Counted from the stretch's first letter, positions 22,546 through 30,466 are shown. The stretch is 64,000 bases of DNA from Prevotella sp. (GCA_017554145.1 JAFZIZ010000005.1:155503-219502), one strand, 5' to 3'. Made by a program: numbers and translations. Notes: a model not told the origin generated them from the letters alone.

Positions 22546-24183
22546 TTATTCGTTTATGAGGCACTGGCCGGTCATTTCCTTGGGCTGTTGCAGGCCCATG
22601 ATGTGGAGGATGGAAGGAGCCACGTCGGCCAGGATGCCGCTGCGCACCGTCGCGTTCTTGTTCGCGGTCACGTAGATGAAAGGGACGGGGTTGACGGAGT
22701 GTGCCGTGTTGGGCGAACCGTCGGCATTGATGGCATGGTCGGCGTTGCCGTGGTCGGCGGTGATGATGGTCTCATAGCCCATCGCCTTGGCCGTTTCCAC
22801 GACCTCGTTCAGGCATTGGTCGATCACTATCACGGCCTGTTCGATGGCGGTATAGACGCCCGTGTGACCCACCATGTCGGCGTTGGCGAAATTCACCACG
22901 ATCCAGTCGTACTTGTCGGTTTTGAGCGCCTCGATGAGCTTGTCCTTCACCTCGTAGGCCGACATCTCGGGCTTCAGGTCGTAGGTGGCCACCTTGGGCG
23001 AGGCAACCAGGATGCGGTCCTCGCCCGAGAACGGCTCCTCAAGGCCGCCATTGATGAAGGAGGTGACGTGGGCATATTTCTCCGTCTCGGCGATGTGTAA
23101 CTGCTTCAGACCCTTGCTGGCGATGTATTCGCCGAGGGTATTTTCCAGGTTATCCTTGGGGAAGATGATGTGTACGCCCGTGAAAGTGTCGTCGTAGGGC
23201 GTCATGCAGTAGTACTGCAGGTTGGGGATGGTCGTCATGCCCTGCTCCGGCATGTCCTGCTGCGTGAGCACGATGGTCAGTTCCTTGGCGCGGTCGCTGC
23301 GGAAGTTGAAGAAGATGACCACGTCGCCCTCCTTGATGCGACCATCGACCGTGCTATTGACCAGCGGCTCCATGAACTCGTCGGTGTTCTTGTGCTCCTC
23401 GGTATGGCTGTCGTAGCAAGACTGTACGCCCGCCACCATGTCGGTCACCTCGCGCCCCTTGCCGCCGACAAGCAGGTCGTAGGCCAGCTTGATACGGTCC
23501 CAGTTCTTGTCGCGGTCCATGGCGTAGAAGCGTCCGATGACAGAGGCAATGGCACCTGTGCCCACCTTGTCGATGTGCTGCTGCACGTCAGCAATAAAGC
23601 CCTTGCCCGCTCTTGGGTCGGTGTCACGGCCGTCCATGAAGCAGTGTACGTAGCAGTTCTGGATGTCGTACATCTTGGCGATGTCAATGAGCTTCAACAG
23701 GTGGTCAAGCGAGGAGTGGACGCCGCCCGTGGAGGTCAGGCCCATCAGGTGCAGGCTCTTGCCGCTGGTCTTGGCATAGCTGTAAGCCGCCTTAATCTCT
23801 GGATTCTCCAAGATGGAGTTGTCGGCACAGGCATGGTTGATCTTCACCAGGTCCTGATAGACGATGCGCCCGGCACCGATATTCAGGTGGCCTGTCTCCG
23901 AGTTGCCCATCTGTCCGTCGGGCAGCCCCACGTACTCGCCCGAGGCCTGCAACTCGGTGTGCGGATAGTTCGTTTTCAGGTAGTCTATGTAAGGCGTGGC
24001 TGTCTGTGCTATCACATCCCCCTGACCCTTGTCCCCGATGCCCCAGCCGTCGAGAATAATCAGCAGCGCCTTCTTGGCATGGCCATCGTCCTTCGTCCCG
24101 CCGTTATCCTCGTTCGACGTACACGCCGTTAACGCAATTGCACTGCAAACGATGGCGGCGAACAGCCATTGGCTTATTTTCAT
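22546..24183 (-). CDS. gpmI: 2,3-bisphosphoglycerate-independent phosphoglycerate mutase carrying a lipoprotein signal
   Basis: 545 residues: a full-length iPGM core of about 510 residues preceded by a clear lipoprotein signal (LTAC, Cys21, then TSNEDN). Active-site motifs are intact: LDGWGIG with metal Asp45, [17 protein letters not shown] with nucleophile Ser95, [36 protein letters not shown] and TADHGNADH. iPGM is normally a cytoplasmic glycolytic enzyme, so an exported, lipid-anchored form is odd. Acidic residues after the Cys suggest outer-leaflet display. It may dephosphorylate or isomerise external phosphoglycerate-like esters, together with the adjacent phytase. The signal is in frame with no break, and the start has the same leader as the amidohydrolase gene. 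Confidence 0.9.
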   Translation of the reverse strand: MKISQWLFAAIVCSAIALTACTSNEDNGGTKDDGHAKKALLIILDGWGIGDKGQGDVIAQTATPYIDYLKTNYPHTELQASGEYVGLPDGQMGNSETGHLNIGAGRIVYQDLVKINHACADNSILENPEIKAAYSYAKTSGKSLHLMGLTSTGGVHSSLDHLLKLIDIAKMYDIQNCYVHCFMDGRDTDPRAGKGFIADVQQHIDKVGTGAIASVIGRFYAMDRDKNWDRIKLAYDLLVGGKGREVTDMVAGVQSCYDSHTEEHKNTDEFMEPLVNSTVDGRIKEGDVVIFFNFRSDRAKELTIVLTQQDMPEQGMTTIPNLQYYCMTPYDDTFTGVHIIFPKDNLENTLGEYIASKGLKQLHIAETEKYAHVTSFINGGLEEPFSGEDRILVASPKVATYDLKPEMSAYEVKDKLIEALKTDKYDWIVVNFANADMVGHTGVYTAIEQAVIVIDQCLNEVVETAKAMGYETIITADHGNADHAINADGSPNTAHSVNPVPFIYVTANKNATVRSGILADVAPSILHIMGLQQPKEMTGQCLINE

Positions 24184-24214
24184 CGTTAGCTATGTTTTAA
24201 GTTATTTCTTTTTG
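24181..24214 (-). repeat. Duplicated translation leader, copy 1
   Basis: The 34 nt ending at the iPGM start are almost identical to the 35 nt before the amidohydrolase start (26153-26187), with one substitution and one indel. A shorter version precedes the gene starting at 24492. The core is ACTTAAAACATARCTAACG. In copy 1 the upstream part also encodes the KKK-stop end of the preceding gene. Confidence 0.85.
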
Positions 24215-24492
24215 TATAATCGACGTTTCCCGTAAAGGCAGAAAAGTAACAGGGCTACAAAGAGGACTGCGAGGCATACCTTTTTGAGAATAGGGAAATG
24301 ACGCACAGCATCGTCCATTACCTTTACCCGTGATGCTTCAGTAATGCCATCAATACCCCGTGCTGAGTTTTCCAACTCAGCAATCCATAGATAGATGCCT
24401 TGCAGCCAATCAGTACCGCCCCATAGTAGCAGAAGAACGGCTACGACAACTAGAGAAAGAATGATGAAAAAAGAATAAATCTTCTTTTTCAT
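24202..24492 (-). CDS. Small two-helix membrane protein, unknown function
   Basis: 96 residues. Hydrophobic helices at about 6-25 and 70-88 flank a polar loop of some 45 residues (WLQGIYLWIAELENSARG and on), probably extracytoplasmic, and both ends are Lys-rich (MKKK and YKKK). No family is recognised. It lies between the amidohydrolase (25 bp upstream) and the lipoprotein iPGM (18 bp downstream), and its start region shares sequence with the cupin and phytase genes. It could anchor or assist one of the neighbouring exported proteins; nothing in the sequence proves this. Confidence 0.65.
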   Translation of the reverse strand: MKKKIYSFFIILSLVVVAVLLLLWGGTDWLQGIYLWIAELENSARGIDGITEASRVKVMDDAVRHFPILKKVCLAVLFVALLLFCLYGKRRLYKKK

Positions 24493-24517
24493 TATTAGTT
24501 ATGTTTTAAGTTGTTTC

Positions 24518-26155
24518 TTACGCTTTATAAACCTCTTTGCCATCAACGATGGTGGCAACGATATTGGCCTGGGCAACCTTCTCGATGTCGTCGTGCAGGA
24601 AGTCGCAATCAAACACCGTCATATTGGCAATCTTACCGAACTCGATGGAACCAATGCGATGCTCCTGATGCCACTGACGAGCCACATTGATGGTCATCGC
24701 ACGCAACGACTGTTCGCGGGTAATGGCCTCCTTGACATTACGCGGTTGGCACAGATCGCCATACAAATCCTTTGGAGTCGTGCGTTTTTCTGCCATGTAA
24801 ATGCTGTATTTGACATTCATCATCGGGGAAACGGGGAAGTCGGAATGGAACACCACGTTGGCACCTGCATCATAGAACGACTTGATGGGATAGGCCTGAT
24901 CTGTCAGTTCCTTACCAACGTAAGAAACTTCCTGTTCGTAAGGACCTCCAGAAATCTTCGCAGTCCAAAGTGGTGCAACCGCCGGAACGGAGCCTGTCGC
25001 TCCCATACGGCGGATATCCTCATCGGTGACGAAGTGCAGGTGCGCCAGCACGTTGCGCTGGTCCTTGTCGCCGGTAATCTTTTCAGCATCCTCGATGCAG
25101 CCTAGCATGAAATGGGTAGCGCCGCCTCCTTCAGAGTGGACATGGACAGCGAGTCCCTCCTTGTCGGCCTCAACAATCAGTTGAACCATCTTATCGTGGT
25201 CGTTAAAGCGCTCCACACCATGATAACCGGGCTGGTCGAGATAGTCCTGATTCTGCCAACCTGTATGTGCCTCGGTCACACCGTCGAGGAATGCCTTCAG
25301 GCCGACAATCTGGAAATATTCACCGTTATACTCGGCACGCTCTGCGGCAACACGGGCCACCTCTGCCTTCGGGTCGGCAACATTGTCGGGCACCAGCATA
25401 TAGGCATAGGTGCGCATTTTCAACTTGCCTTCCTTTTCCAACTCATGGTACGCTTTGCCACAATCCTTGAAGAAAATCTCCACACCGGCGTCAGCGACTC
25501 CGGTAAAGCCGCTGCTGAGGGCAAAATCCTGCCATGCCAGCAGATAGTTTTTGGCATACTCCAATGAAGTGGGAAGCTTGGGCATGATTTCCATCACCGG
25601 ATTTTCACAGATATAGCCGTCAGGTTCGCCATTGGCATCAACGTGTACCATGTCATAGCCGATTCTCTTGGCGTATGCCGCATCGATACCTGCCCATTCC
25701 AGTGCCTTGGTGTTGAGTAGCATGGAGTGTCCGCCGCCTGTTTGCATGAGGAGTGGCTTATCAGAGCATATCTCATCCAAATACGCCTTGGTGACGTATT
25801 CCTCACTTTCCACCCATCCTGCTGCAAGGTAGAGCTCGCGCTGTGGGTTGTTAGCAATGAATTCCTTGATGATTTTGCGGTATTTGGCGTAGTCGGTCAA
25901 GCCCACCTGCATGAGGTTTGCCTGTCCGATAAAGCGATCACCGGCAAAATAGCCGTGACAATGGGACTCGAGGAAACCAGGATAGATGAAGTTCTCACCG
26001 TAATCCAGCACCTGCGCATCCGTGCCTGCAAGCTTCTTCGCTTCTTCTACACTGCCGATATAGGCAAATACACCGTTCTTCACTAATGCGGCCTTGGCAA
26101 AGGGTCGCTTTTCATCCATCGTGATGATGTTGCCAAGAATAATCGCTTGTTTCAT
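24518..26155 (-). CDS. Amidohydrolase of the YtcJ type (amidohydrolase family 3)
   Basis: 545 residues without a signal peptide. Metal and catalytic motifs of the amidohydrolase superfamily are visible in order: PGFLESHCHGYF (HxH), KAFLDGVTEAHTG (bridging Lys region), AVHVHSEGG, NVLAHLHFVTDED and VVFHSDFPVSP (catalytic Asp). The C-terminal strand GKIANMTVFDCDFL closes the composite beta domain. YtcJ-like enzymes hydrolyse N-acyl or imide bonds, and the substrates are mostly unknown. It is the first gene of the operon that continues with the small membrane protein, iPGM, kinase and phytase. Regulatory repeat B and a promoter lie directly upstream. Confidence 0.87.
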   Translation of the reverse strand: MKQAIILGNIITMDEKRPFAKAALVKNGVFAYIGSVEEAKKLAGTDAQVLDYGENFIYPGFLESHCHGYFAGDRFIGQANLMQVGLTDYAKYRKIIKEFIANNPQRELYLAAGWVESEEYVTKAYLDEICSDKPLLMQTGGGHSMLLNTKALEWAGIDAAYAKRIGYDMVHVDANGEPDGYICENPVMEIMPKLPTSLEYAKNYLLAWQDFALSSGFTGVADAGVEIFFKDCGKAYHELEKEGKLKMRTYAYMLVPDNVADPKAEVARVAAERAEYNGEYFQIVGLKAFLDGVTEAHTGWQNQDYLDQPGYHGVERFNDHDKMVQLIVEADKEGLAVHVHSEGGGATHFMLGCIEDAEKITGDKDQRNVLAHLHFVTDEDIRRMGATGSVPAVAPLWTAKISGGPYEQEVSYVGKELTDQAYPIKSFYDAGANVVFHSDFPVSPMMNVKYSIYMAEKRTTPKDLYGDLCQPRNVKEAITREQSLRAMTINVARQWHQEHRIGSIEFGKIANMTVFDCDFLHDDIEKVAQANIVATIVDGKEVYKA

Positions 26156-26187
26156 CGTTAGTTATCGTTTTAAGTTATTTCTTTTTG
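26153..26187 (-). repeat. Duplicated translation leader, copy 2
   Basis: The amidohydrolase leader matches the iPGM leader (24181-24214) at all but two positions. It sits about 31 nt downstream of the -7 box at 26219-26226. Confidence 0.85.
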
Positions 26188-26218
26188 CTAGGTTTTCGCA
26201 GCTTTGTTGCTTTAGTTG

Positions 26219-26249
26219 CAAATATAAAACAAAATCTCCAAAAAACAAT
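26219..26249 (-). promoter_or_regulatory. Promoter of the amidohydrolase/iPGM/phytase operon
   Basis: On the minus strand TATATTTG (26219-26226) is preceded after 19 nt by ATTG (26246-26249), the same arrangement as in front of the giant-protein operon. The -33 region lies inside regulatory repeat B. Confidence 0.62.
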
Positions 26250-26318
26250 AGCAAAACCTGCACTACATGCAGATTTTGCATATTTTGAAACAATTATTGC
26301 ATATTTTGCAAGTCGAGG
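26224..26318 (-). repeat. Regulatory repeat, copy B (copy A at 20277-20372)
   Basis: Contains the two TTGCATATTTTG elements at 26276-26287 and 26297-26308, offset by 21 bp, and the neighbouring TGCAGATTTTG. It ends exactly at the stop codon of the nucleoside-hydrolase-like gene, while copy A ends in non-coding DNA. The two copies control two different operons in the same orientation. Confidence 0.9.
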
Positions 26319-27164
26319 TTATTTATCAAGGAGAGAGGAGTAAATTTTGTTTGCTCTGCGTATCTTCTCCAGCATTTGCGCTGCCCACTCTTTGGTGCCG
26401 GGCAGTTGGTAGCGGCAATTACCTGTGACTGAGGGTGCGAAGATCGTCTGGGCCTTGTCAGTGAAGGTTACCGTGCCACGTCCGGAGAGAGAGAACAGGG
26501 CATCGCCCTCCACGGCCTGTACGACGGGCATCACATCCCACATGCGCTGTCCCGTGTTGCAGTCGCACTGCATATAAACCTGCTTGATAGGATGTGCATC
26601 GGTCCACGAGACGTCGGCAATGACCTGCTCAGGCGTATATTCCACATCCTGTCCTGCCTCCATCGGTGAGAACACCATATCGACCTCCTGCGGCCAGTTC
26701 TGGAAGAAGGTCTTGGCGAACGTGATGCCTTGGGCAAAGTTGAAATCAGGCTCCTCGGCCTCACCGAACACGCCGCCCTGCAGATAGATACATTTCACCT
26801 TGCGGCGCACTAGTTCCACGCCTGAAAGCGATGAATACTCGTCGGCCCCGGATGCCAGCAACTGTGCCAGACAAGTGACGAAGCCCTCGCTCACGATGCT
26901 CACTGAGTGGTCGGGCTGTGTGACCAGCAGACGGCAACGCCCCTCATCCTCGTAGCGATAGAGCATCTCCAAGGCAAAGAGGTCATCGGTCGATGACCCG
27001 ATGTCGGTGTCGTATATGATGAGCGGCACACCCGTATACTCCTGCGGTTCCAACGCATTATCGTCGTTGGAGCAGGAGCTAAGCACGCTTGCACCACAAA
27101 AGACAATAGTGAGTACTAATTGTCCGAGGATGGCTGCGAGCACCCTTTTCATCATCTTTTGCAT
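26319..27164 (-). CDS. Nucleoside-hydrolase-like lipoprotein
   Basis: 281 residues. The signal ends LSSC (Cys31), followed by SNDDN, an acidic run that fits surface export. The mature protein starts with VPLIIYDTDIGSSTDDLFAL, a clear relative of the calcium-binding DTDxGxDDxxAL motif of inosine-uridine nucleoside hydrolases (Asp52, Asp54, Asp60 and Asp61). A two-residue insertion separates the Asp clusters compared with classical IUNH. The length is slightly short for the family (usually about 310) because of the exported form. Probable activity: cleavage of N-glycosidic bonds of nucleosides outside the inner membrane; the substrate is unproven. It lies 19 bp after the cupin gene. Confidence 0.78.
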   Translation of the reverse strand: MQKMMKRVLAAILGQLVLTIVFCGASVLSSCSNDDNALEPQEYTGVPLIIYDTDIGSSTDDLFALEMLYRYEDEGRCRLLVTQPDHSVSIVSEGFVTCLAQLLASGADEYSSLSGVELVRRKVKCIYLQGGVFGEAEEPDFNFAQGITFAKTFFQNWPQEVDMVFSPMEAGQDVEYTPEQVIADVSWTDAHPIKQVYMQCDCNTGQRMWDVMPVVQAVEGDALFSLSGRGTVTFTDKAQTIFAPSVTGNCRYQLPGTKEWAAQMLEKIRRANKIYSSLLDK

Positions 27165-27183
27165 AATGTTTTTTTTCGTTGTT

Positions 27184-27642
27184 TTACTCCAACGGAATCT
27201 CTGGATGCTGCACGGCCAGTGGCATGTCCTTCTGCGAGAGGTAGAACATGTAGAGGATGACGGGTACGGAGCCAGTGTTCTCGCCGTGGTGGATGGTGTT
27301 CACCATCTCGACGACGGGCTCGCCCTCATGCACCACCTTCTTCTTGCCATCCTGTCCGATGATGGTCAGCTCGCCCTGCATCAGCACGCCGTAATTCATT
27401 ACCGGGTGGTGGTGCCAGCCCAGCTTCTGGCCCACGGGGAACACATATTTCACGGCCACCAGCTCGGGGCGTCCCTGCAGGTAGTCGGGCAGTTCCACGC
27501 CGTCCCAGCTCTTGTCGGTACGTATCAGTTCTGTGCTTTGCACCGACTTAATGTCGTCACCAAGCGTTTTTGTTGTTTTGCAGGCCGTCATGCCGCAAAT
27601 TAAGGTGGCGGTTATCACCCAATAGAAAATCTTCTTTTTCAT
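27184..27642 (-). CDS. Cupin-domain lipoprotein
   Basis: 152 residues from the ATG at 27642; a start 11 codons further up lacks any support. The signal ends MTAC (Cys21), followed by KTTKTL, so it lacks the acidic surface-export signature and may stay periplasmic. The mature part is a single cupin barrel: a metal-binding first motif GWHHHPVMNYGVLMQGE and a second motif with HHGENTGSVPVIL. The fold is used for small-molecule binding or isomerase/oxygenase chemistry, and the ligand cannot be told. The first eight codons nearly match those of the phytase gene. It lies between the AraC regulator and the nucleoside-hydrolase-like gene. Confidence 0.8.
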   Translation of the reverse strand: MKKKIFYWVITATLICGMTACKTTKTLGDDIKSVQSTELIRTDKSWDGVELPDYLQGRPELVAVKYVFPVGQKLGWHHHPVMNYGVLMQGELTIIGQDGKKKVVHEGEPVVEMVNTIHHGENTGSVPVILYMFYLSQKDMPLAVQHPEIPLE

Positions 27643-27714
27643 CGTTGTTTGTCGTTTTATTATGTATCCCTGCATTATAGCCGCCCCTTATCAAGGGGCT
27701 CTAAATGTTTTAAG

Positions 27715-28830
27715 TTACTTTTCCACACTGCGCATCCAAGCCGTTACGGACTGACCCATGCGCTGCTTGAAGGCGAGGCTGAAGGTGCTATAACTGCGAT
27801 AGCCGCTTTCACTCGCCAGTCGCTGGGCGACGACGGTCTGTCCAGTAGATGCGACCTCTTGGTAGAGGTTGATGAAGTGGTTGATGCGCAAATTATTAAT
27901 ATAAGTATTGTAAGTGATGCTCTGACGGGAGAAATACTGGCTGAGATAGAAACGGTTGGTACCAATGGTTTGTGCCAGTTGCTGAAGGGTTAGGTCATGC
28001 TGCAGGTAAAGCTGCGTGTCCTGGCAACGCTCTTTCAACAGTTGTTCAATTTGGATAAGGTCGATATTGGAAATGATCGGTGTGGGATTAGAGTCCTCTG
28101 GCTCAGATGATGTATCCGTTTGCTCCAAGACGTTTTTCTCCGCCAACAGCGGTAGTGTCTCCACACGCCACAACAGCAGAACGACAAGCACAAGCTCGAA
28201 GATATGGATGAGCCAGATAAAGACCATGTCAGTAGCGAGTGCATAAATCATGAACAGTAGCATGCAGATGAGCGAGACTGCCTGACACAGCCATACCTTC
28301 TTGTTCTCCAGATCGGCATAGTTGTCGTTCAGCCACCGTTCGTACCGTCTGATGGAAAATATCATATATCCGGTAAAGATCAAGCCGAGCAACACAATGT
28401 AAGCAGCGGCGATATGATCGAGCTGACTATTAGGATAGGCCATGTACGCTCCCACAAGCAAAACGAACGGTATCATGGCCACCAGGGCAGGCCACACGGG
28501 GCGGCGACGATCCTGCAACATGGCAAACAGCATGCCGGAAAAGGTGACGAACAGCAACACGTAGTCAAGCATGGCAAGCACCAAATAGCTTACGGAATGC
28601 AGGTCGCCGGAGTAGATGTAGAACAGCAGCCACCACACGTGCGCCAATGACACGACGGCAAAGAACGCCGCCGTCCAGCGGCGCAACCGCACCGGCGGTG
28701 TAACGCCTGGCGCAATAGCATTGCCTCGGCGCAGCAGCAGGTAAACGGCAGCAATGAGTGGCACCACTCCTGTTATGCCATAGAGGATGAAAAACAGTAT
28801 AACCTCAGATGATATTTGTTCGAGAAACAT
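27715..28830 (-). CDS. Membrane-embedded AraC-family transcriptional regulator
   Basis: 371 residues. The N-terminal 225 residues hold about seven hydrophobic helices with short loops. A polar linker (about 228-265, rich in Asp, Glu, Ser and Pro) follows, then an AraC double helix-turn-helix (about 270-368) with DLTLQQLAQTIGTNRFYLSQ and the second-HTH signature SGYRSYSTFSLAFKQRMGQS. The membrane part would sense an external or membrane signal. The gene heads the block of lipoprotein genes and lies 19 bp after the SLC13 carrier. The two 21-bp-spaced direct-repeat sites at 20330-20362 and 26276-26308 have the geometry of AraC targets, so it is the prime candidate to control both operons. That link is inference. 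Confidence 0.88.
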   Translation of the reverse strand: MFLEQISSEVILFFILYGITGVVPLIAAVYLLLRRGNAIAPGVTPPVRLRRWTAAFFAVVSLAHVWWLLFYIYSGDLHSVSYLVLAMLDYVLLFVTFSGMLFAMLQDRRRPVWPALVAMIPFVLLVGAYMAYPNSQLDHIAAAYIVLLGLIFTGYMIFSIRRYERWLNDNYADLENKKVWLCQAVSLICMLLFMIYALATDMVFIWLIHIFELVLVVLLLWRVETLPLLAEKNVLEQTDTSSEPEDSNPTPIISNIDLIQIEQLLKERCQDTQLYLQHDLTLQQLAQTIGTNRFYLSQYFSRQSITYNTYINNLRINHFINLYQEVASTGQTVVAQRLASESGYRSYSTFSLAFKQRMGQSVTAWMRSVEK

Positions 28831-28849
28831 GGATTCTAAAAATTTAGTT

Positions 28850-30364
28850 TCATTGCAATGGTGTTAATGGATACACGATATTGACGATGAAGATGTTAGC
28901 GGCAAGGATGATGAGATTCATCAGCAGACCGATGCGCATGAAGTCGCTGAAGCGGTAGCCACCAGGACCATAGACCAACATGTGGGTGGGTGAGCCAATA
29001 GGTGTGGCAAAACTGCTGCTGACGCTGATCATCAGGGCGATGAGGAAGGGATAAGGCTCATAGCCCAGTTTCTCAGCAGCATCGTACATGATGGGGAAGA
29101 ACATGGCACCCGCCGCCGTATTCGAGATGAACTCGGTGATAAACGTGCCGACAAAGCAGATGGCAGTCATCACCACAATGGGATTACTGCCACAGACATC
29201 AAGGATACCAAATGCCAATCGCTCGGCAATGCCCGTCTTCTGGATGGCGAGTCCCAGCACAACCGAGCCGGCAAATACCATGAGGATATCCCAGTTGATG
29301 GCTTTCATAGCCTGATTCGGACTACAGCAACGGAACAGCAGCATGGCGGCAGCGGCGATGAAAGCACACTGCAACAGCGGCATCACATTGAGTGCCGACA
29401 GCACTACCATCGCTATCATGATGATGGTGGATATCAGCGTCTTACTGCCTACATTGATGACCTCTTCGCCTTTTACCAGTCCGTGAGTGTTCTGCAGTTC
29501 CAGGATATCCTTGATACTTCCTGCAAACACCAGATGGTCGCCACCCATGATGAACTCGCCTTCGTTGATGGGTACTGGCACATTGTCGAAGTGGTGCATC
29601 TTGATGAGTCTGCCACCTTTGACATCAAGCAGTCCGGCATAACCGAGTGTCTCACCGATATACTTGTTGTTTGACGGCACTAGCATTTCAACGGTATACT
29701 CTACCGTGTCCTCGAAATTGGATTCAGGAGCCTTACGGTCGGGCAAGAGTCGGCGCATGGCGATGATACTCAGCACACCAATAGCCAGACAGAACAAACC
29801 CGGTATCGTCGTTGCCAGCACGTTCATCGCTGTACCCGTATGGTCGGCATAGAGTCCCGAGATAATCAGGTTCGGTGGCGTACCGATCAGCGTACAGACA
29901 CCTCCCATGCCCGAGGCATAACTCAACGGTATCAGCAGTTTGGAAGGGGATACACCCAGTTTCTTGGACCACATCTTGACGATGCCTACGAAAAGTGCCA
30001 CTACCGTCGTGTTGCTGAGAAACGAACTGAGACCTGCCACTGGCAACATCAGGCGGGCAACGGCCTTGGCGTACGTCTTCGGCTGACCCAGCAGGTTTTT
30101 CACAATCCACTGTAAAACACCCGTATGCGTCAGACCAGCCACAACCACGAACAGCACACCTATCACGATGACGGAGGTACTGCTGAAGCCCGAGAAAGCT
30201 TCTTTGGCATCCAATACTCCTGTCACATAGAGGATACCGATGGCACCCAGAAACACCAAGTCAGCGCGCAGCTTCGTAAACAACAGCACGGTGAACATTG
30301 TGAACACCGTAACAATAGTAATCCAAGCGTACAGGCTAAAGCCTAAAAATTCAATTGTTTCCAT
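28850..30364 (-). CDS. SLC13/DASS-family anion transporter with an RCK_C domain
   Basis: 504 residues from the ATG at 30364; a TTG five codons upstream is possible. Canonical DASS features are present: LSNTTVVALF (Ser-Asn-Thr, first motif), GTPPNLIISGLY, FISNTAAGAMFFP (second Ser-Asn-Thr) and TPIGSPTHMLVYGPGG. One cytoplasmic RCK_C-like domain (about 205-285) is inserted between the halves, against two in the paralogue at 1739. The family moves dicarboxylates, sulfate or similar anions with sodium or protons. It lies directly upstream of the AraC regulator and may import what the accessory operon releases; its own promoter is at 30435-30466. Confidence 0.9.
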   Translation of the reverse strand: METIEFLGFSLYAWITIVTVFTMFTVLLFTKLRADLVFLGAIGILYVTGVLDAKEAFSGFSSTSVIVIGVLFVVVAGLTHTGVLQWIVKNLLGQPKTYAKAVARLMLPVAGLSSFLSNTTVVALFVGIVKMWSKKLGVSPSKLLIPLSYASGMGGVCTLIGTPPNLIISGLYADHTGTAMNVLATTIPGLFCLAIGVLSIIAMRRLLPDRKAPESNFEDTVEYTVEMLVPSNNKYIGETLGYAGLLDVKGGRLIKMHHFDNVPVPINEGEFIMGGDHLVFAGSIKDILELQNTHGLVKGEEVINVGSKTLISTIIMIAMVVLSALNVMPLLQCAFIAAAAMLLFRCCSPNQAMKAINWDILMVFAGSVVLGLAIQKTGIAERLAFGILDVCGSNPIVVMTAICFVGTFITEFISNTAAGAMFFPIMYDAAEKLGYEPYPFLIALMISVSSSFATPIGSPTHMLVYGPGGYRFSDFMRIGLLMNLIILAANIFIVNIVYPLTPLQ

Positions 30365-30434
30365 ATATTGCTCTGTCAACAGTTCTTCGAAAACATGGAT
30401 TCAAAAAAAATAAAATTACGTCTTTTGGACAATG

Positions 30435-30466
30435 CAAAGATACCAATAAGCGGACGAAATACCAAA
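30435..30466 (-). promoter_or_regulatory. Promoter of the SLC13 transporter/AraC block
   Basis: On the minus strand TATCTTTG (30435-30442) is preceded after 20 nt by TTTG (30463-30466), a full Bacteroidota consensus. The transporter start is about 70 nt downstream. Confidence 0.75.

Noticed and set aside
23170-24132. A 320-codon open frame on the + strand
   Set aside because: It is antisense to the intact iPGM gene, whose motifs are all conserved; this is a shadow of GC-rich codons.
22546-24183. Reading the exported iPGM as a sulfatase or alkaline phosphatase
   Set aside because: These share the superfamily fold, but the iPGM-specific motifs (NSETGH nucleophile, [18 protein letters not shown]) are all present and in order.
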